Part shown: positions 15,388 through 23,537 of the stretch, in pieces
Layout: each line of letters begins with the position of its first letter
Numbering within the stretch: the stretch's first letter is position 1
Source: an uncultured Peptococcaceae bacterium
GTDB lineage: Bacteria > Bacillota > Peptococcia > Peptococcales > Peptococcaceae
Assembly: GCA_937922955.1 (NCBI GenBank)
Contig: CALAKO010000003.1
Location: 1 to 38,420, forward strand
DNA length: 38,420 bases
Reading direction: 5' to 3'
Made by a program: the position numbers and the translations under genes
The notes under the pieces: generated by a model
Databases searched by the model: none
Told to the model about the DNA's origin: nothing
What the model saw: the letters and a program-made list of their open reading frames with translations, nothing else

Positions 15388-16210
15388 AGCCGACGAGATA
15401 TTTAAGCAAAATATTTGCCAGATTTTAGAACAAGGTGTTTGGGATACCGACTACGATGTGCGTCCGCGTTGGAGCGACGGCACACCGGCGCACACCATCA
15501 AATGTTTTGGGATTGTGAACCGCTACGATTTGCGTGAAGAATTCCCGATTTTAACTTTGCGTAAGACCAATCTGCGCAATGCCGTTGATGAATTGCTCTG
15601 GATCTGGCAGAAAAAATCCAATCGAATTGCTGATCTGAACAGCCACATCTGGGACCAGTGGGCTGGCGACGACGGGACCATTGGCAAAGCCTATGGCTAT
15701 CAGCTTGGGATCAAGCATGAATACAAGGAAGGCTGGTTTGACCAGGTGGATCGTGTGCTCTATGACCTCAAGCATCAGCCAAACAGCCGCCGCATCATGA
15801 CCAATATCTATAATCATCATGATTTGCATGCGATGAACCTTTATCCATGCGCTTACAGCATGACTTTCAATGTCAGCGGCAAGCGCCTGAATGCCATTCT
15901 GAATCAACGCAGCCAGGACATGCTCACCGCCAATAACTGGAACGTGGCTCAATACGCGGTGCTGGTGCATATGATTGCACAGGTTAGCGGCTTAGAAGCT
16001 GGAGAACTGGTGCATGTGATTGCTGACGCCCATATCTATGACCGTCACCTGCCTATTGTTGAGGAAGTCATCGCCCATCAAGGCTACGATGCCCCGACCT
16101 TTGCACTGAATCCAAATGTGAGCGATTTTTACGATTTCACAGTAGACGACGTTCAGTTGGAAAACTATGAATTTTGGCCATTGGAAGGCCGCATTCCTGT
16201 AGCAGAATAA
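15380..16210 (+). CDS. thyA: Thymidylate synthase ThyA
   Basis: 276 aa. It methylates dUMP to dTMP with methylene-tetrahydrofolate and yields dihydrofolate. The catalytic Cys157 lies in LYPCAYS, QRSQD (176-180) binds the phosphate, and the folate and dUMP segments (HMIAQVSGLEAGELVH, AHIYDRH) are present. PCAY replaces the commoner PCH. The start is GTG with AAGGAG 8 bases upstream. It ends the ispD operon at a strong terminator. The dihydrofolate it makes is recycled by the DHFR gene 232 bases downstream. Confidence 0.95.
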   Translation: MSRADEIFKQNICQILEQGVWDTDYDVRPRWSDGTPAHTIKCFGIVNRYDLREEFPILTLRKTNLRNAVDELLWIWQKKSNRIADLNSHIWDQWAGDDGTIGKAYGYQLGIKHEYKEGWFDQVDRVLYDLKHQPNSRRIMTNIYNHHDLHAMNLYPCAYSMTFNVSGKRLNAILNQRSQDMLTANNWNVAQYAVLVHMIAQVSGLEAGELVHVIADAHIYDRHLPIVEEVIAHQGYDAPTFALNPNVSDFYDFTVDDVQLENYEFWPLEGRIPVAE

Positions 16211-16215
16211 TAAAC

Positions 16216-16260
16216 AACACGACCCGCGCCGATGTGGCACGGGTCGTGTTATTTATCTTT
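16216..16260 (+). terminator. Rho-independent terminator after thyA
   Basis: AACACGACCCG / CGGGTCGTGTT, a perfect 11-bp stem with a 13-base loop, then ATTTATCTTTTT. Confidence 0.85.
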
Positions 16261-16319
16261 TTGCAGAAAAATGAGCCCAGTGCAGAGAGCGCGCTTTGAG
16301 TGCATTGGTGATAAGTATG

Positions 16320-16348
16320 TTGAGCAACGATGAAAAATGTGGTATATT
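16320..16348 (+). promoter_or_regulatory. Promoter of the dfr-rlmB-yacP operon
   Basis: TTGAGC (16320-16325), a 17-base spacer ending in TGG, and TATATT (16343-16348). The transcript would have a leader of about 85 bases that contains an imperfect hairpin, AACACACCGTC / GACGGCGTGTT, at about 16393-16415. Confidence 0.65.
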
Positions 16349-16441
16349 TGCTAGAGATTCTGCTCTTATTTGAGCTGTTCTACAGATAAAAGAACACACC
16401 GTCGGACGGCGTGTTTCAAAAATAGAAAGTTGGATGAAACG

Positions 16442-16963
16442 ATGGAATTTATCGTTGCTGTTGATGAAAACTGGGGCATTGGCAAAGATGGCGGCATGCT
16501 GGACCATTTGCCAAAAGACCTGGCTTTTTTTAAGGAGAAAACGAGTGATCACATCATCGTCATGGGACGAAAAACGCTGGAATCTTTTCCAGGTGGCCGT
16601 CCGCTGCCAAATCGTTTGAACGTCGTGCTTACGACGCAGCAGGATTATCAGGCTGCTGAAGGGGTGCTGTTGGTACACTCACTTTCAGAATTGGTGAAGA
16701 CCCTGCGCAAATTGGGGCGGGACGATGTTTTTCTCGTTGGTGGGGCCAGTCTTTATAAGACCCTTAAAGATTATTGCAGCGGGGGGTATGTGACCCATAT
16801 TGGCCATGCTTATGAAGGGGTTCAGGCATTTTTCCCAAATCTGGATGACGAGGAAAATTGGCAATTGATGGATACCTTGGCACAAGACGAAGAACATGGC
16901 TATCCGCTGCATTTTTGTTATTATCGCAATCTATCCCCACAATCATTGGAGGTATTGGAATGA
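16442..16963 (+). CDS. Dihydrofolate reductase
   Basis: 173 aa. It reduces dihydrofolate to tetrahydrofolate with NADPH. The N-terminal IVAVDENWGIGKDG contains the Met20-loop region, Asp26 (PKDLAFF) is the catalytic acid, and MGRKTLESFP is the NADPH-binding stretch. VFLVGGASLYK is the typical GG motif. The ATG at 16442 is chosen because the fold begins there; the frame runs back to 16370 without fold-like sequence. The ribosome binding site is weak (GAAAG). The rlmB start overlaps its stop (ATGA). It works with ThyA just upstream. Confidence 0.94.
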   Translation: MEFIVAVDENWGIGKDGGMLDHLPKDLAFFKEKTSDHIIVMGRKTLESFPGGRPLPNRLNVVLTTQQDYQAAEGVLLVHSLSELVKTLRKLGRDDVFLVGGASLYKTLKDYCSGGYVTHIGHAYEGVQAFFPNLDDEENWQLMDTLAQDEEHGYPLHFCYYRNLSPQSLEVLE

Positions 16964-17688
16964 GTGAGATTTACGGTCGTAATCCCGTTATAGAAGCCCT
17001 GAAGAGCGGGACAGAAATCAACCGCGTTTACATTGCCAAAGGGGCACAACATAAAGCCATTGATGATATTTACAAGCTGGCTCGAGAAGCTCAGGTGCCG
17101 GTGCAGCAGGTGGAACGACGCAAACTGGACAGCCTGTTTCCAGGCAAGAATCACCAGGGGGTGTATGCATCTGTTGCAGAAATGCAGTACGTGGAATGGG
17201 AAGACATTCTTGCTCAGGCACGCGAAAAAGGCGAAGCGCCATTGATTTTGGTGCTCGATGAAATTGAAGATCCACACAACCTTGGGGCAATTTTGCGTAA
17301 CGCTGACGCTTTTGGTGTTCATGGCGTAATCATTCCGAAGCGACGCTCGGTCAGCCTTACGGGGACTGTGGCAAAAGCGGCAGCAGGTGCCCTGCAATAC
17401 GTGCCGGTGGCACGCGTGGCAAACATTGCTCAGACCTTGAAAGCACTGAAAAAAGAGGGGCTTTGGGTGTGCGGCACGGCCATGGATGGACAGAACATCT
17501 ATCAGGCCCCGCTTTCTGGCGCGCTGGCCATCGTCATTGGCAATGAAGGCCATGGCATGCGTCCGCTGGTCGCTCAACAATGTGATTTCACCGTTGCTAT
17601 CCCGATGAAGGGACGCATTAACTCTCTGAATGCCTCTGTGGCTACGGGCATTGTTCTCTCCGAAGTGGAACGCCGCAGGGAGGGCTGA
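16960..17688 (+). CDS. rlmB: 23S rRNA (guanosine 2'-O) methyltransferase, RlmB/TrmH family
   Basis: 242 aa. A SpoU/SPOUT-class enzyme that methylates ribose 2'-O in rRNA or tRNA using S-adenosylmethionine. The N-terminal substrate-binding domain (IYGRNPVIEAL) is followed by motif 1, EDPHNLGAILRNADAFG, motif 2, GNEGHGM, and motif 3, IPMKGRINSLNASVA, which form the knotted active site. ATG overlaps the dfr stop and GGAGG stands 8 bases upstream. RlmB and other TrmH-family members are hard to tell apart. The position before yacP supports RlmB, as in other Bacillota. Confidence 0.92.
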   Translation: MSEIYGRNPVIEALKSGTEINRVYIAKGAQHKAIDDIYKLAREAQVPVQQVERRKLDSLFPGKNHQGVYASVAEMQYVEWEDILAQAREKGEAPLILVLDEIEDPHNLGAILRNADAFGVHGVIIPKRRSVSLTGTVAKAAAGALQYVPVARVANIAQTLKALKKEGLWVCGTAMDGQNIYQAPLSGALAIVIGNEGHGMRPLVAQQCDFTVAIPMKGRINSLNASVATGIVLSEVERRREG

Positions 17689-17690
17689 TT

Positions 17691-18233
17691 GTGAAAACTT
17701 ATCTGTTTGTTGACGGCTACAATATTATCGGTGCCTGGCCAGAATTAAAAAGCCTGCGGGACGAGTCTCTGGAAGAGGCGCGTAAAAAAGTCATTGATTA
17801 TCTCAGTGAATATGCCGTTGCAAGCGGATACCATACGGTGCTTGTTTTTGACGGCTGGCGCGTCAAAGGCAATCGTGGCAGTGTTGTTGAAAACCCTTAT
17901 ATTGAAATTCTGTTTACGGCAGAAGGCGTGACTGCGGACATGGCCATTGAACGTCTCGTTGCGCAGCTGCCAAAACATCAGAAGATTTATGTGGCAACCA
18001 GCGACCGCCTTGAGCAGGAGACGGTATTGGCTCAGGGCGGGCTGCGCATTTCTGCCATGGAGCTTCACAATATGGTCTTTGGCCAGAAAGAAGCACATCG
18101 CCGTCGCATTGAAAAGCAGCCGGAGGGGTCGAATCCTCTTGATGCACAGCTTGATGAAAAGGTGCGGCAGCAGCTTTATGCGATGATTCATGAAGGCCAT
18201 GAAAAGAACATGAAAAAAAATCAAAAAAAATAA
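17691..18233 (+). CDS. yacP: NYN-domain ribonuclease Rae1 (YacP)
   Basis: 180 aa. The NYN/PIN-like endonuclease that in B. subtilis (Rae1) cleaves mRNA in the ribosomal A site. FVDGYNIIGAW carries the first acidic residue, VFDGWRVKGN and VTADMAIERLV follow, and VATSDRLEQ is the conserved C-terminal metal-site motif. The tail is rich in Lys and Glu. The GTG start is 2 bases after the rlmB stop, with GGAGGG 6 bases upstream. It is the last gene of the operon; no terminator is seen before the tRNA promoter at 18244, and sigH, its usual neighbour, is absent. Confidence 0.92.
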   Translation: MKTYLFVDGYNIIGAWPELKSLRDESLEEARKKVIDYLSEYAVASGYHTVLVFDGWRVKGNRGSVVENPYIEILFTAEGVTADMAIERLVAQLPKHQKIYVATSDRLEQETVLAQGGLRISAMELHNMVFGQKEAHRRRIEKQPEGSNPLDAQLDEKVRQQLYAMIHEGHEKNMKKNQKK

Positions 18234-18243
18234 AAGAAAAGCG

Positions 18244-18272
18244 TTGACATTATCGATTCATGATGGTATTAT
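18244..18272 (+). promoter_or_regulatory. Promoter of the tRNA operon
   Basis: TTGACA (18244-18249), a 17-base spacer ending in TGG, and TATTAT (18267-18272). A strong, near-consensus promoter. Confidence 0.85.
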
Positions 18273-18316
18273 AAATCTCGTCGGTTGGCAAGGTTGCTCG
18301 AAACCGACAAGCCTTT

Positions 18317-18399
18317 GGAGGGATACCCAAGTTGGCCAAAGGGGACGGACTGTAAATCCGTTAGCTGTGCTTTCACAGGTTCGAATCCTGTTCCCTCCA
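18317..18399 (+). tRNA. tRNA-Tyr (anticodon GTA)
   Basis: 83 nt with a long class II variable arm and no encoded CCA. Acceptor GGAGGGA pairs with TCCCTCC. The anticodon loop is CTGTAAA. First gene of a four-tRNA operon. Confidence 0.96.
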
Positions 18400-18408
18400 T
18401 TAAACTGC

Positions 18409-18481
18409 CGCGGGGTGGAGCAGTTGGCAGCTCGTCGGGCTCATAACCCGAAGGTCGCAGGTTCAAGTCCTGTCCCCGCAA
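18409..18481 (+). tRNA. Initiator tRNA-fMet (anticodon CAT)
   Basis: 73 nt, no encoded CCA. Two initiator marks are visible: the C1-A72 mismatch at the acceptor end and GGG/CCC pairs in the anticodon stem (CGGG-CTCATAA-CCCG). Confidence 0.96.
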
Positions 18482-18486
18482 TTAAT

Positions 18487-18559
18487 GCTGATATAGCTCA
18501 GTCGGTAGAGCGCCACCTTGGTAAGGTGGAGGTCACCAGTTCAAATCTGGTTATCAGCT
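18487..18559 (+). tRNA. tRNA-Thr (anticodon GGT)
   Basis: 73 nt, no encoded CCA. Acceptor GCTGATA pairs with TATCAGC. The anticodon arm is CCACC-TTGGTAA-GGTGG. It reads ACC and ACT, completing the threonine set with the two minus-strand genes at 9167-9320. Confidence 0.96.
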
Positions 18560-18562
18560 TAT

Positions 18563-18636
18563 GGCGATATAGCTCAGCTGGCTAGAGCATACGGTTCATA
18601 CCCGTAGTGTCCGGGGTTCAAGTCCCTGTATCGCCA
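18563..18636 (+). tRNA. Elongator tRNA-Met (anticodon CAT)
   Basis: 74 nt, no encoded CCA. Acceptor GGCGATA pairs with TATCGCC, so there is no initiator mismatch. The anticodon arm is TACGG-TTCATAC-CCGTA. A tRNA-Ile(CAU) is possible in principle, but the body looks like elongator Met. Confidence 0.9.
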
Positions 18637-18641
18637 TTAAA

Positions 18642-18673
18642 AACCTTTCGGATTTCCGAAAGGTTTTTTTTTT
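18642..18673 (+). terminator. Rho-independent terminator of the tRNA operon
   Basis: AACCTTTCGG / CCGAAAGGTT stem followed by a run of ten T. Confidence 0.92.
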
Positions 18674-18850
18674 ATCCAAAATTGGGATGTTTGAAAACGC
18701 ACAATCTGCCAGTGACATTTTGTTGTGGCGAACAGGGAAAAGTCCTGCATTTCGTATACCGGTGGATGTGTCTCTTTTCAAAGCAGGAAAGATACGGTAT
18801 GATAGAATGGTAGGATAAAATGATTTTATTATTGAGAAAAGGGGATACGT

Positions 18851-19780
18851 ATGCAGCTCAATCAGTTTAAATTTTTAATTGCCGTAGATAAATATGGATC
18901 AATATCAAAAGCAGCACAGGAGTTGTATATTTCTCAGTCAACCATCAGCCTTTCATTGATTAACTTAGAGGAAGAGCTGGGATATGTTTTGTTGAATCGC
19001 AGCAAACGTGGGGTGACCTTTACACCAGAAGGAAAAGAAGTGCTGAAGCGTGCCTATGACATGCAAAAAGTGCTGGATAGTTTGAAGGACATCACTAGCA
19101 ATTCGGAGGAAGTCATTGGCGACGTACGCATTGCCAGCAACACGCATTTAGGGATGAATATCATTACAGATACCATGCTGCAATTAAAGCATCAGTATGC
19201 AGGCATTCGTGTTTATGCACAGCGTGATGATGATAAAGAAGTGTTGAAAAAAGTGGCCCAAAACGAACTGGATATGGGATTTATCACCTATCATTCGCTG
19301 GCAGCGTTGGACATTCAAAACGATTTGAAGCGCCTGCAGTTGGAATTTCATAAGACCTATTTTGACAAGCAGGCCGTCTGCACCCGTGCCGATCACCCGC
19401 TGACCAAGCTGAATGAGGTATATTTTGAAGATGTTGCTCGTTACGAGCGTGTAACGATGGTGGCGAAAAAGGACCCCTTTTTGAATCAGAATTTTGGCGT
19501 GAAGGACAGCGATGTTTCTATTGTTACGCTTGTGGATGTGTTGAATCTTCGCAAATATGCTACGCAAACCGATGCAGTGGTTATTCTGCCAAAGAATGAA
19601 GCTTTGCGCAGCAATGAAATGTTTCCTTATAAATTGACGGTGCTTGATGTAAAAGATTTCGATGTTGATATTTTTGGTGGTTGGGTGCATCACAGTACTC
19701 ATGAAATGAATGCTGCCGAACAATGTGTGGCGCAGGCGATTGAGAACATTTGTCAGAGCTACTCAGAAATGACGTTATAA
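18851..19780 (+). CDS. LysR-family transcriptional regulator
   Basis: 309 aa. The N-terminal winged HTH (about 1-65: FLIAVDKYGSISKAAQELYI, QSTISLSLINLEEELG) is followed by the periplasmic-binding-like effector domain (about 90-300). LysR proteins are usually tetramers that bind a small metabolite and activate a neighbouring operon. AAAAGGGG lies about 7 bases before the ATG. It is co-directional with, and just upstream of, the SLC13-ferredoxin-flavoprotein genes and separated from them by a strong terminator, so it probably senses their substrate or product. The arrangement recalls TcuR of tricarballylate use, but that is an analogy only. Confidence 0.9.
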   Translation: MQLNQFKFLIAVDKYGSISKAAQELYISQSTISLSLINLEEELGYVLLNRSKRGVTFTPEGKEVLKRAYDMQKVLDSLKDITSNSEEVIGDVRIASNTHLGMNIITDTMLQLKHQYAGIRVYAQRDDDKEVLKKVAQNELDMGFITYHSLAALDIQNDLKRLQLEFHKTYFDKQAVCTRADHPLTKLNEVYFEDVARYERVTMVAKKDPFLNQNFGVKDSDVSIVTLVDVLNLRKYATQTDAVVILPKNEALRSNEMFPYKLTVLDVKDFDVDIFGGWVHHSTHEMNAAEQCVAQAIENICQSYSEMTL

Positions 19781-19788
19781 TTGTAGCG

Positions 19789-19831
19789 ATGGGCTGTACG
19801 TATTGATGAAATACGTGCAGCCCATTTTTAT
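19789..19831 (+). terminator. Rho-independent terminator after the LysR gene
   Basis: ATGGGCTGTACGTATT pairs with AATACGTGCAGCCCAT with one wobble, around a 5-base loop, then TTTTTATTATT. Confidence 0.9.
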
Positions 19832-19878
19832 TATTGGCGAAAATGATGGTTGCAGGAATTAGCCATATTTTTTCTTAA

Positions 19879-19930
19879 TGATAAATATTGATAAACCAGG
19901 CTTTTAGAATCCATAAACTGGATATATCAT
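19879..19930 (+). promoter_or_regulatory. Possible LysR-controlled promoter region of the SLC13 operon
   Basis: The direct repeat TGATAAA-TAT-TGATAAA (19879-19895) is followed by CCAGG (19896-19900) and CTGGA (about 19918-19922), an inverted pair. A weak promoter, TTTTAG with a 17-base spacer and TATCAT (19925-19930), sits over it. A poor -35 covered by repeats fits an activator-dependent promoter. Assignment to this LysR protein is inference. Confidence 0.35.
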
Positions 19931-20026
19931 ATAGGCGTGGAAAGAAATCACGTGAAAGAGTTGATGGCCATCATAATCAAGCGTGTATCTTTTAGAAAGG
20001 GAAATAACCGCAAAGGAGAGGTTACA

Positions 20027-21481
20027 ATGTCTGAGGCAGTAAAAAAGAAGAATACGATGTACTACATCAACTCAATTATTACTTTAGTTATTATTTTTGG
20101 TTTTGGTCAGCTTCCAGCCGTTGCCCCTTTGACTCCGTTGGGCATGAATTTGATTGGCATTTTCCTGGGGCTGCTGTATGGATGGATTTTTGTTGATATT
20201 GTTTGGCCAAGTATGGTTGGTATTTTGGCGCTGATGCTCATAGGTGGCATGGCACCAAAGGTTGCGCTGAATTCGAGTTTCGGTGACCCAATCGTTGTTA
20301 TGATGTTCTTTATTTTTATCTTTTGTGCAGCGATTGATCAGTATGGATTGTCTCGCTTTATTTCGTTGTGGTTCATCACTCGTAAGTTTGTACAGGGAAA
20401 GCCTTGGATGTTTACCTTTGTGTTCCTGGCATCCATCTTTATTCTCGGCGGCCTCACCAGTGCTTCCCCAGCAGCCTTGATTGGTTGGGCGATTCTGTAC
20501 GCCATCTGTGATCTTTGCGGTTACAAAAAAGGCGACGGCTATCCAACCATGATGGTTTTCGCGATTGTATTTGCAGCTCAGGTTGGGATGTCGATGATCC
20601 CATTCAAACAAGTACCACTGACCGTTCTTGGTGCTTTCGCAAACATTACAGGATCTTCCATTGATTATGCAAAATACATGTTAATTGCTATTATATGCTG
20701 CATTGTTTGTGCGATTCTTTTGTTGCTCATTTGCAAATTCATTTTCCGTCCAGATGTTTCCAAGTTGGTTGATTTGGATGCTACACAGCTGGATAAGAGC
20801 GGCGAAGCGCTGGTTCTTACGAAAGTTCAGAAGATCGTTCTGGGATTTTTGGCAGCATTGGTTCTTTGCTTATTGCTGCCAAGCTTTTTGCCAAAAGACT
20901 TTTTCTTAACACAGTTCTTGAACGGCATTGGCAACACTGGCGTTTGCATTTTTATTGTTGCTATCATGTGCTTCATCAAAGTTGACGGTAAACCACTTCT
21001 GAAGATTAAGAAAGCCATCGATAGCGGTGTTGCTTGGGGGATCATCTTCCTGTTGGCTGCTGTTCAGCCGCTGTCTTCTGCAATGACTGCTGAAGAAAGC
21101 GGGATCACTGAATGGATGATGGGGATTTTGAATCCAATCTTTGGTGGTAAGAGCCCGGTCTTCTTTATGGTTGTTATTGGTCTCATTGCAGCGCTCCTCA
21201 CCAACGTTATGAACAACGGGGCACTTGGGGTGGCCTTGATGCCGATCGTTTACAGCTATTGCATGGCCAACGGTGTGGATCCTCAGTTGTCTGTCATCAT
21301 CATTGTCATGAGCGTTCATCTTGCGTTCCTTACACCAGCAGCAAGTTCCAGTGCCTCCCTGTTGCATGGTAATGAATGGGTAACAACCAAGGATATCATG
21401 AAATCTGCGGTACCAATTATTATCGTTTCATGGATTGCCGTGACCGTAATTACGATTGCAATTGGTTCGATTATTTTTTAA
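20027..21481 (+). CDS. SLC13/DASS-family anion transporter
   Basis: 484 aa with about 11-12 hydrophobic segments. The DASS family (CitT, VcINDY, YflS) moves di- and tricarboxylates or sulfate, either with Na+ or by exchange. Two inverted halves are visible; the second contains TNVMNNGALGVALMP and the late LTPAASSSASLLHG, which correspond to the substrate-binding SNT-type hairpin regions. The start is ATG 20027, with AAAGGAGAGG just upstream; an in-frame GTG at 19937 would add 30 non-membrane residues and is less likely. It is the first gene of the LysR-linked operon. It probably imports the substrate for the cytoplasmic flavoproteins, or exchanges it for the product. The substrate is not known. 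Confidence 0.88.
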   Translation: MSEAVKKKNTMYYINSIITLVIIFGFGQLPAVAPLTPLGMNLIGIFLGLLYGWIFVDIVWPSMVGILALMLIGGMAPKVALNSSFGDPIVVMMFFIFIFCAAIDQYGLSRFISLWFITRKFVQGKPWMFTFVFLASIFILGGLTSASPAALIGWAILYAICDLCGYKKGDGYPTMMVFAIVFAAQVGMSMIPFKQVPLTVLGAFANITGSSIDYAKYMLIAIICCIVCAILLLLICKFIFRPDVSKLVDLDATQLDKSGEALVLTKVQKIVLGFLAALVLCLLLPSFLPKDFFLTQFLNGIGNTGVCIFIVAIMCFIKVDGKPLLKIKKAIDSGVAWGIIFLLAAVQPLSSAMTAEESGITEWMMGILNPIFGGKSPVFFMVVIGLIAALLTNVMNNGALGVALMPIVYSYCMANGVDPQLSVIIIVMSVHLAFLTPAASSSASLLHGNEWVTTKDIMKSAVPIIIVSWIAVTVITIAIGSIIF

Positions 21482-21522
21482 TGATTAGTACTTAACAATT
21501 TTTTAGAAAGAGGTGTTGGCGT

Positions 21523-21786
21523 ATGCCACCAATCATTGACAAAGAAAAATGTATTGAATGCGGAACCTGTGCGCAAATTTGCCCATTGGATGTTATCCGT
21601 TTTGCGAAGAATGAAGAAGGAAAAAAAGTTGTTGTTGTGAAATATCCTTATGAATGCTGGCATTGCCGTGCATGCGTTAAGGATTGCCCAAAAGGTGCAA
21701 TCTCAATGCGCTATCCATTGTCTCATATGATGTTCACAATGGATGTTCCAGAAGAAAAGCTCGCAAAAGAAAGAGGTGCTGAATAA
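21523..21786 (+). CDS. 2[4Fe-4S] ferredoxin, AprB-like
   Basis: 87 aa. Two cluster motifs: Cys10-x2-Cys13-x2-Cys16-x3-Cys20-Pro and Cys45-x2-Cys48-x2-Cys51-x3-Cys55-Pro. The second reads ECWHCRACVKDCPKGAI and closely resembles the AprB subunit of APS reductase. It includes Trp46, where AprB has the Trp that bridges the cluster and the FAD. A 30-residue tail follows, shorter than the AprB tail. GAGGTG precedes the ATG. The next gene starts on the last base of its stop codon, so it is surely the electron-carrying subunit of that flavoprotein. Confidence 0.9.
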   Translation: MPPIIDKEKCIECGTCAQICPLDVIRFAKNEEGKKVVVVKYPYECWHCRACVKDCPKGAISMRYPLSHMMFTMDVPEEKLAKERGAE

Positions 21787-23462
21787 TGGATGTCAAGGTT
21801 CGCGATGAAATCATTAAAACAGAGTATTTAATTATCGGTGGTGGCGTAGCTGGCTTGATGTCTGCCATTACAGCAGCCAGCAAAGGCGTCGACGTTCTGA
21901 TTGCTGAAAAAGCGGATACACGCCGTTCCGGTTCCGGCTGTGGTGGGAACGACCACTTCATGTGCTACATTCCAGAATGCCACGGGGACGATTTTGACCG
22001 TGTGATCTCTGAAATCAACGAAGGGATGGAAGGCGGCCCTTGGCAGGACCCATCCATGCTGCGCAAGATGATGCTGCGCACTCAGAGCGTGGTTGAACGC
22101 TGGGAAAAATGGGGCGTCAACATGAAGCCTACCGGCGAATATCATTTTGAAGGGCACACCATGCCGTCTCGCCAGTGCTATCATTTGAAATACGACGGCG
22201 CCAATCAGAAACGCGTGCTGACCAACGAAGCCCGCAAGAACGGCGCAAAGATTATGAACAAGCTTTTCATCAACGACATTTTGACCAATGATGAAGGCCG
22301 TGCTGTTGGTGCGATTGGTTTTATTCTTGCAGAAGATGAACCGGAAGTCGTTGTCATCCAGGCCAAGGCGGTGCTGGTTGCTACTGCACAGGCTATGCGC
22401 ATGTATCCAAACGTTAACCCTGCTTACATTTTCAACACCCACAGCTGCCCAGCTGCTGCCGGTGGTGCAGCGATTGCTTATCGTGCTGGTGCCAAACTGG
22501 TTAACATCGACGTGCCTTATCGCCATGCTGGGGTTAAAGGCTTTGCACGCAGTGGGAAGGCTACCTGGTTTGGTGTCATCAGTGACATCAACGGCGACTC
22601 TATCAGCCCATTCTGTGACAAGCCGGACCGCAAACGCGGCGACGCGCTCATGGATATCAACACCGGCGTGTTCACCAAGCGTCTGGACAACGCAACCGGT
22701 CCAACTTTCATGAACTGCACTGGTTACAGCGAAGAAGACCACGTTTATCAGCATCAGCAATTCAAATGCGAAGGCATTGATTCCATCACAGATTATCTTG
22801 ATCAGCGTGGCATTGACCTGCACAAGAGCATGGTTGAATTTGGGACCTACGACTACTCTTTGGCACAGCGCGGCATTGACATCGATCTGAATGCGGCTAC
22901 CAGCGTTCCTGGCATTTATGCAGCTGGCATTGTTTGTGGTAACGTTCGTGGGAACATTACCAGTGCGTCCGTATGGGGCGATGTTGCCGGTGAATCTGTG
23001 GCTGAATACGTTAAGACTGTTGATGAATACGATGTATCCGGTCATCCAGCTATTCAGGAACACATTGATTTCTACAACCAACTGATGACCCGTCAGAACG
23101 GAGCATACTGGCTCGAAGCAAACTCCACTCTGCAGGTTATCATGAACGACTACATCGGTCTCAAGCTGCGTAGTGAAGACATGATGCGTGCTGGCATCAA
23201 ATACCTTGATGATTTGAAATCCTATGCAAAATCGGATCTTGCTTGCGAAGATGCGCATCAGCTTATGCGTACTATGGAGCTCTTTGACCTGATTGATTTG
23301 GGTAAAGCTGTTGCCATCACTTCTCGCAACCGCAAAGAAAGCCGTGGCGGCCATAAGCGCATCGACTATGACTACACCAATCCTTTGCTGAACAATATGT
23401 TCCAGACCATTCATCTGGATAAAAATGGTGAAGAAGTTTTGGAATGGCGCAAGAGATTTTAA
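21786..23462 (+). CDS. FAD-dependent oxidoreductase, AprA/fumarate reductase-like
   Basis: 558 aa. The FAD-binding N-terminus has LIIGGGVAGLMSA (about 15-27), acidic Glu41 and ADTRRSGSG (43-51), closely like the EKANTRRSG segment of AprA. There is no His at the covalent-FAD position, so FAD should be non-covalent. A second dinucleotide stretch reads GIYAAGIVCGNVRGN, and the C-terminus has ESRGGHKRIDYDYTNP, like the ESRGAH-REDYP tail of fumarate reductases. It lacks a signal peptide, FMN-binding domain and heme sites, so it is cytoplasmic. It is about 100 residues shorter than true AprA. It probably receives or gives electrons through the AprB-like ferredoxin. The substrate is unknown. Confidence 0.83.
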   Translation: MDVKVRDEIIKTEYLIIGGGVAGLMSAITAASKGVDVLIAEKADTRRSGSGCGGNDHFMCYIPECHGDDFDRVISEINEGMEGGPWQDPSMLRKMMLRTQSVVERWEKWGVNMKPTGEYHFEGHTMPSRQCYHLKYDGANQKRVLTNEARKNGAKIMNKLFINDILTNDEGRAVGAIGFILAEDEPEVVVIQAKAVLVATAQAMRMYPNVNPAYIFNTHSCPAAAGGAAIAYRAGAKLVNIDVPYRHAGVKGFARSGKATWFGVISDINGDSISPFCDKPDRKRGDALMDINTGVFTKRLDNATGPTFMNCTGYSEEDHVYQHQQFKCEGIDSITDYLDQRGIDLHKSMVEFGTYDYSLAQRGIDIDLNAATSVPGIYAAGIVCGNVRGNITSASVWGDVAGESVAEYVKTVDEYDVSGHPAIQEHIDFYNQLMTRQNGAYWLEANSTLQVIMNDYIGLKLRSEDMMRAGIKYLDDLKSYAKSDLACEDAHQLMRTMELFDLIDLGKAVAITSRNRKESRGGHKRIDYDYTNPLLNNMFQTIHLDKNGEEVLEWRKRF

Positions 23463-23480
23463 GACTGATTTGCGAAACTC

Positions 23481-23521
23481 GCATTGTCCATGGAAACGTT
23501 TCTGTGGACAATGCTTTTATT
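23481..23521 (+). terminator. Intra-operon hairpin, possible attenuator
   Basis: GCATTGTCCA / TGGACAATGC, a perfect 10-bp stem with a 14-base loop, followed by TTTTATTT. It lies between the first flavoprotein gene and the second ferredoxin gene, 2 bases before AGGAGG. It may partly stop transcription or define an mRNA 3' end, so that the second pair is made at a lower level. Confidence 0.55.
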
Positions 23522-23537
23522 TAAGGAGGACAGCGCG

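Noticed and set aside
16393..16415. Terminator or attenuator in the dfr leader
   Set aside because: The stem has a mismatch and no T run follows, so I only note it in the promoter entry.
21828..23414. 528-residue open frame on the minus strand opposite the first flavoprotein gene
   Set aside because: Composition is that of a codon-bias shadow, and the plus-strand protein has clear FAD motifs.
21523..23462. True APS reductase (AprBA) for sulfate respiration
   Set aside because: The large subunit is about 100 residues too short and ends with a fumarate-reductase-type ESRGGH tail. No sat, dsr or qmo gene is in the window.
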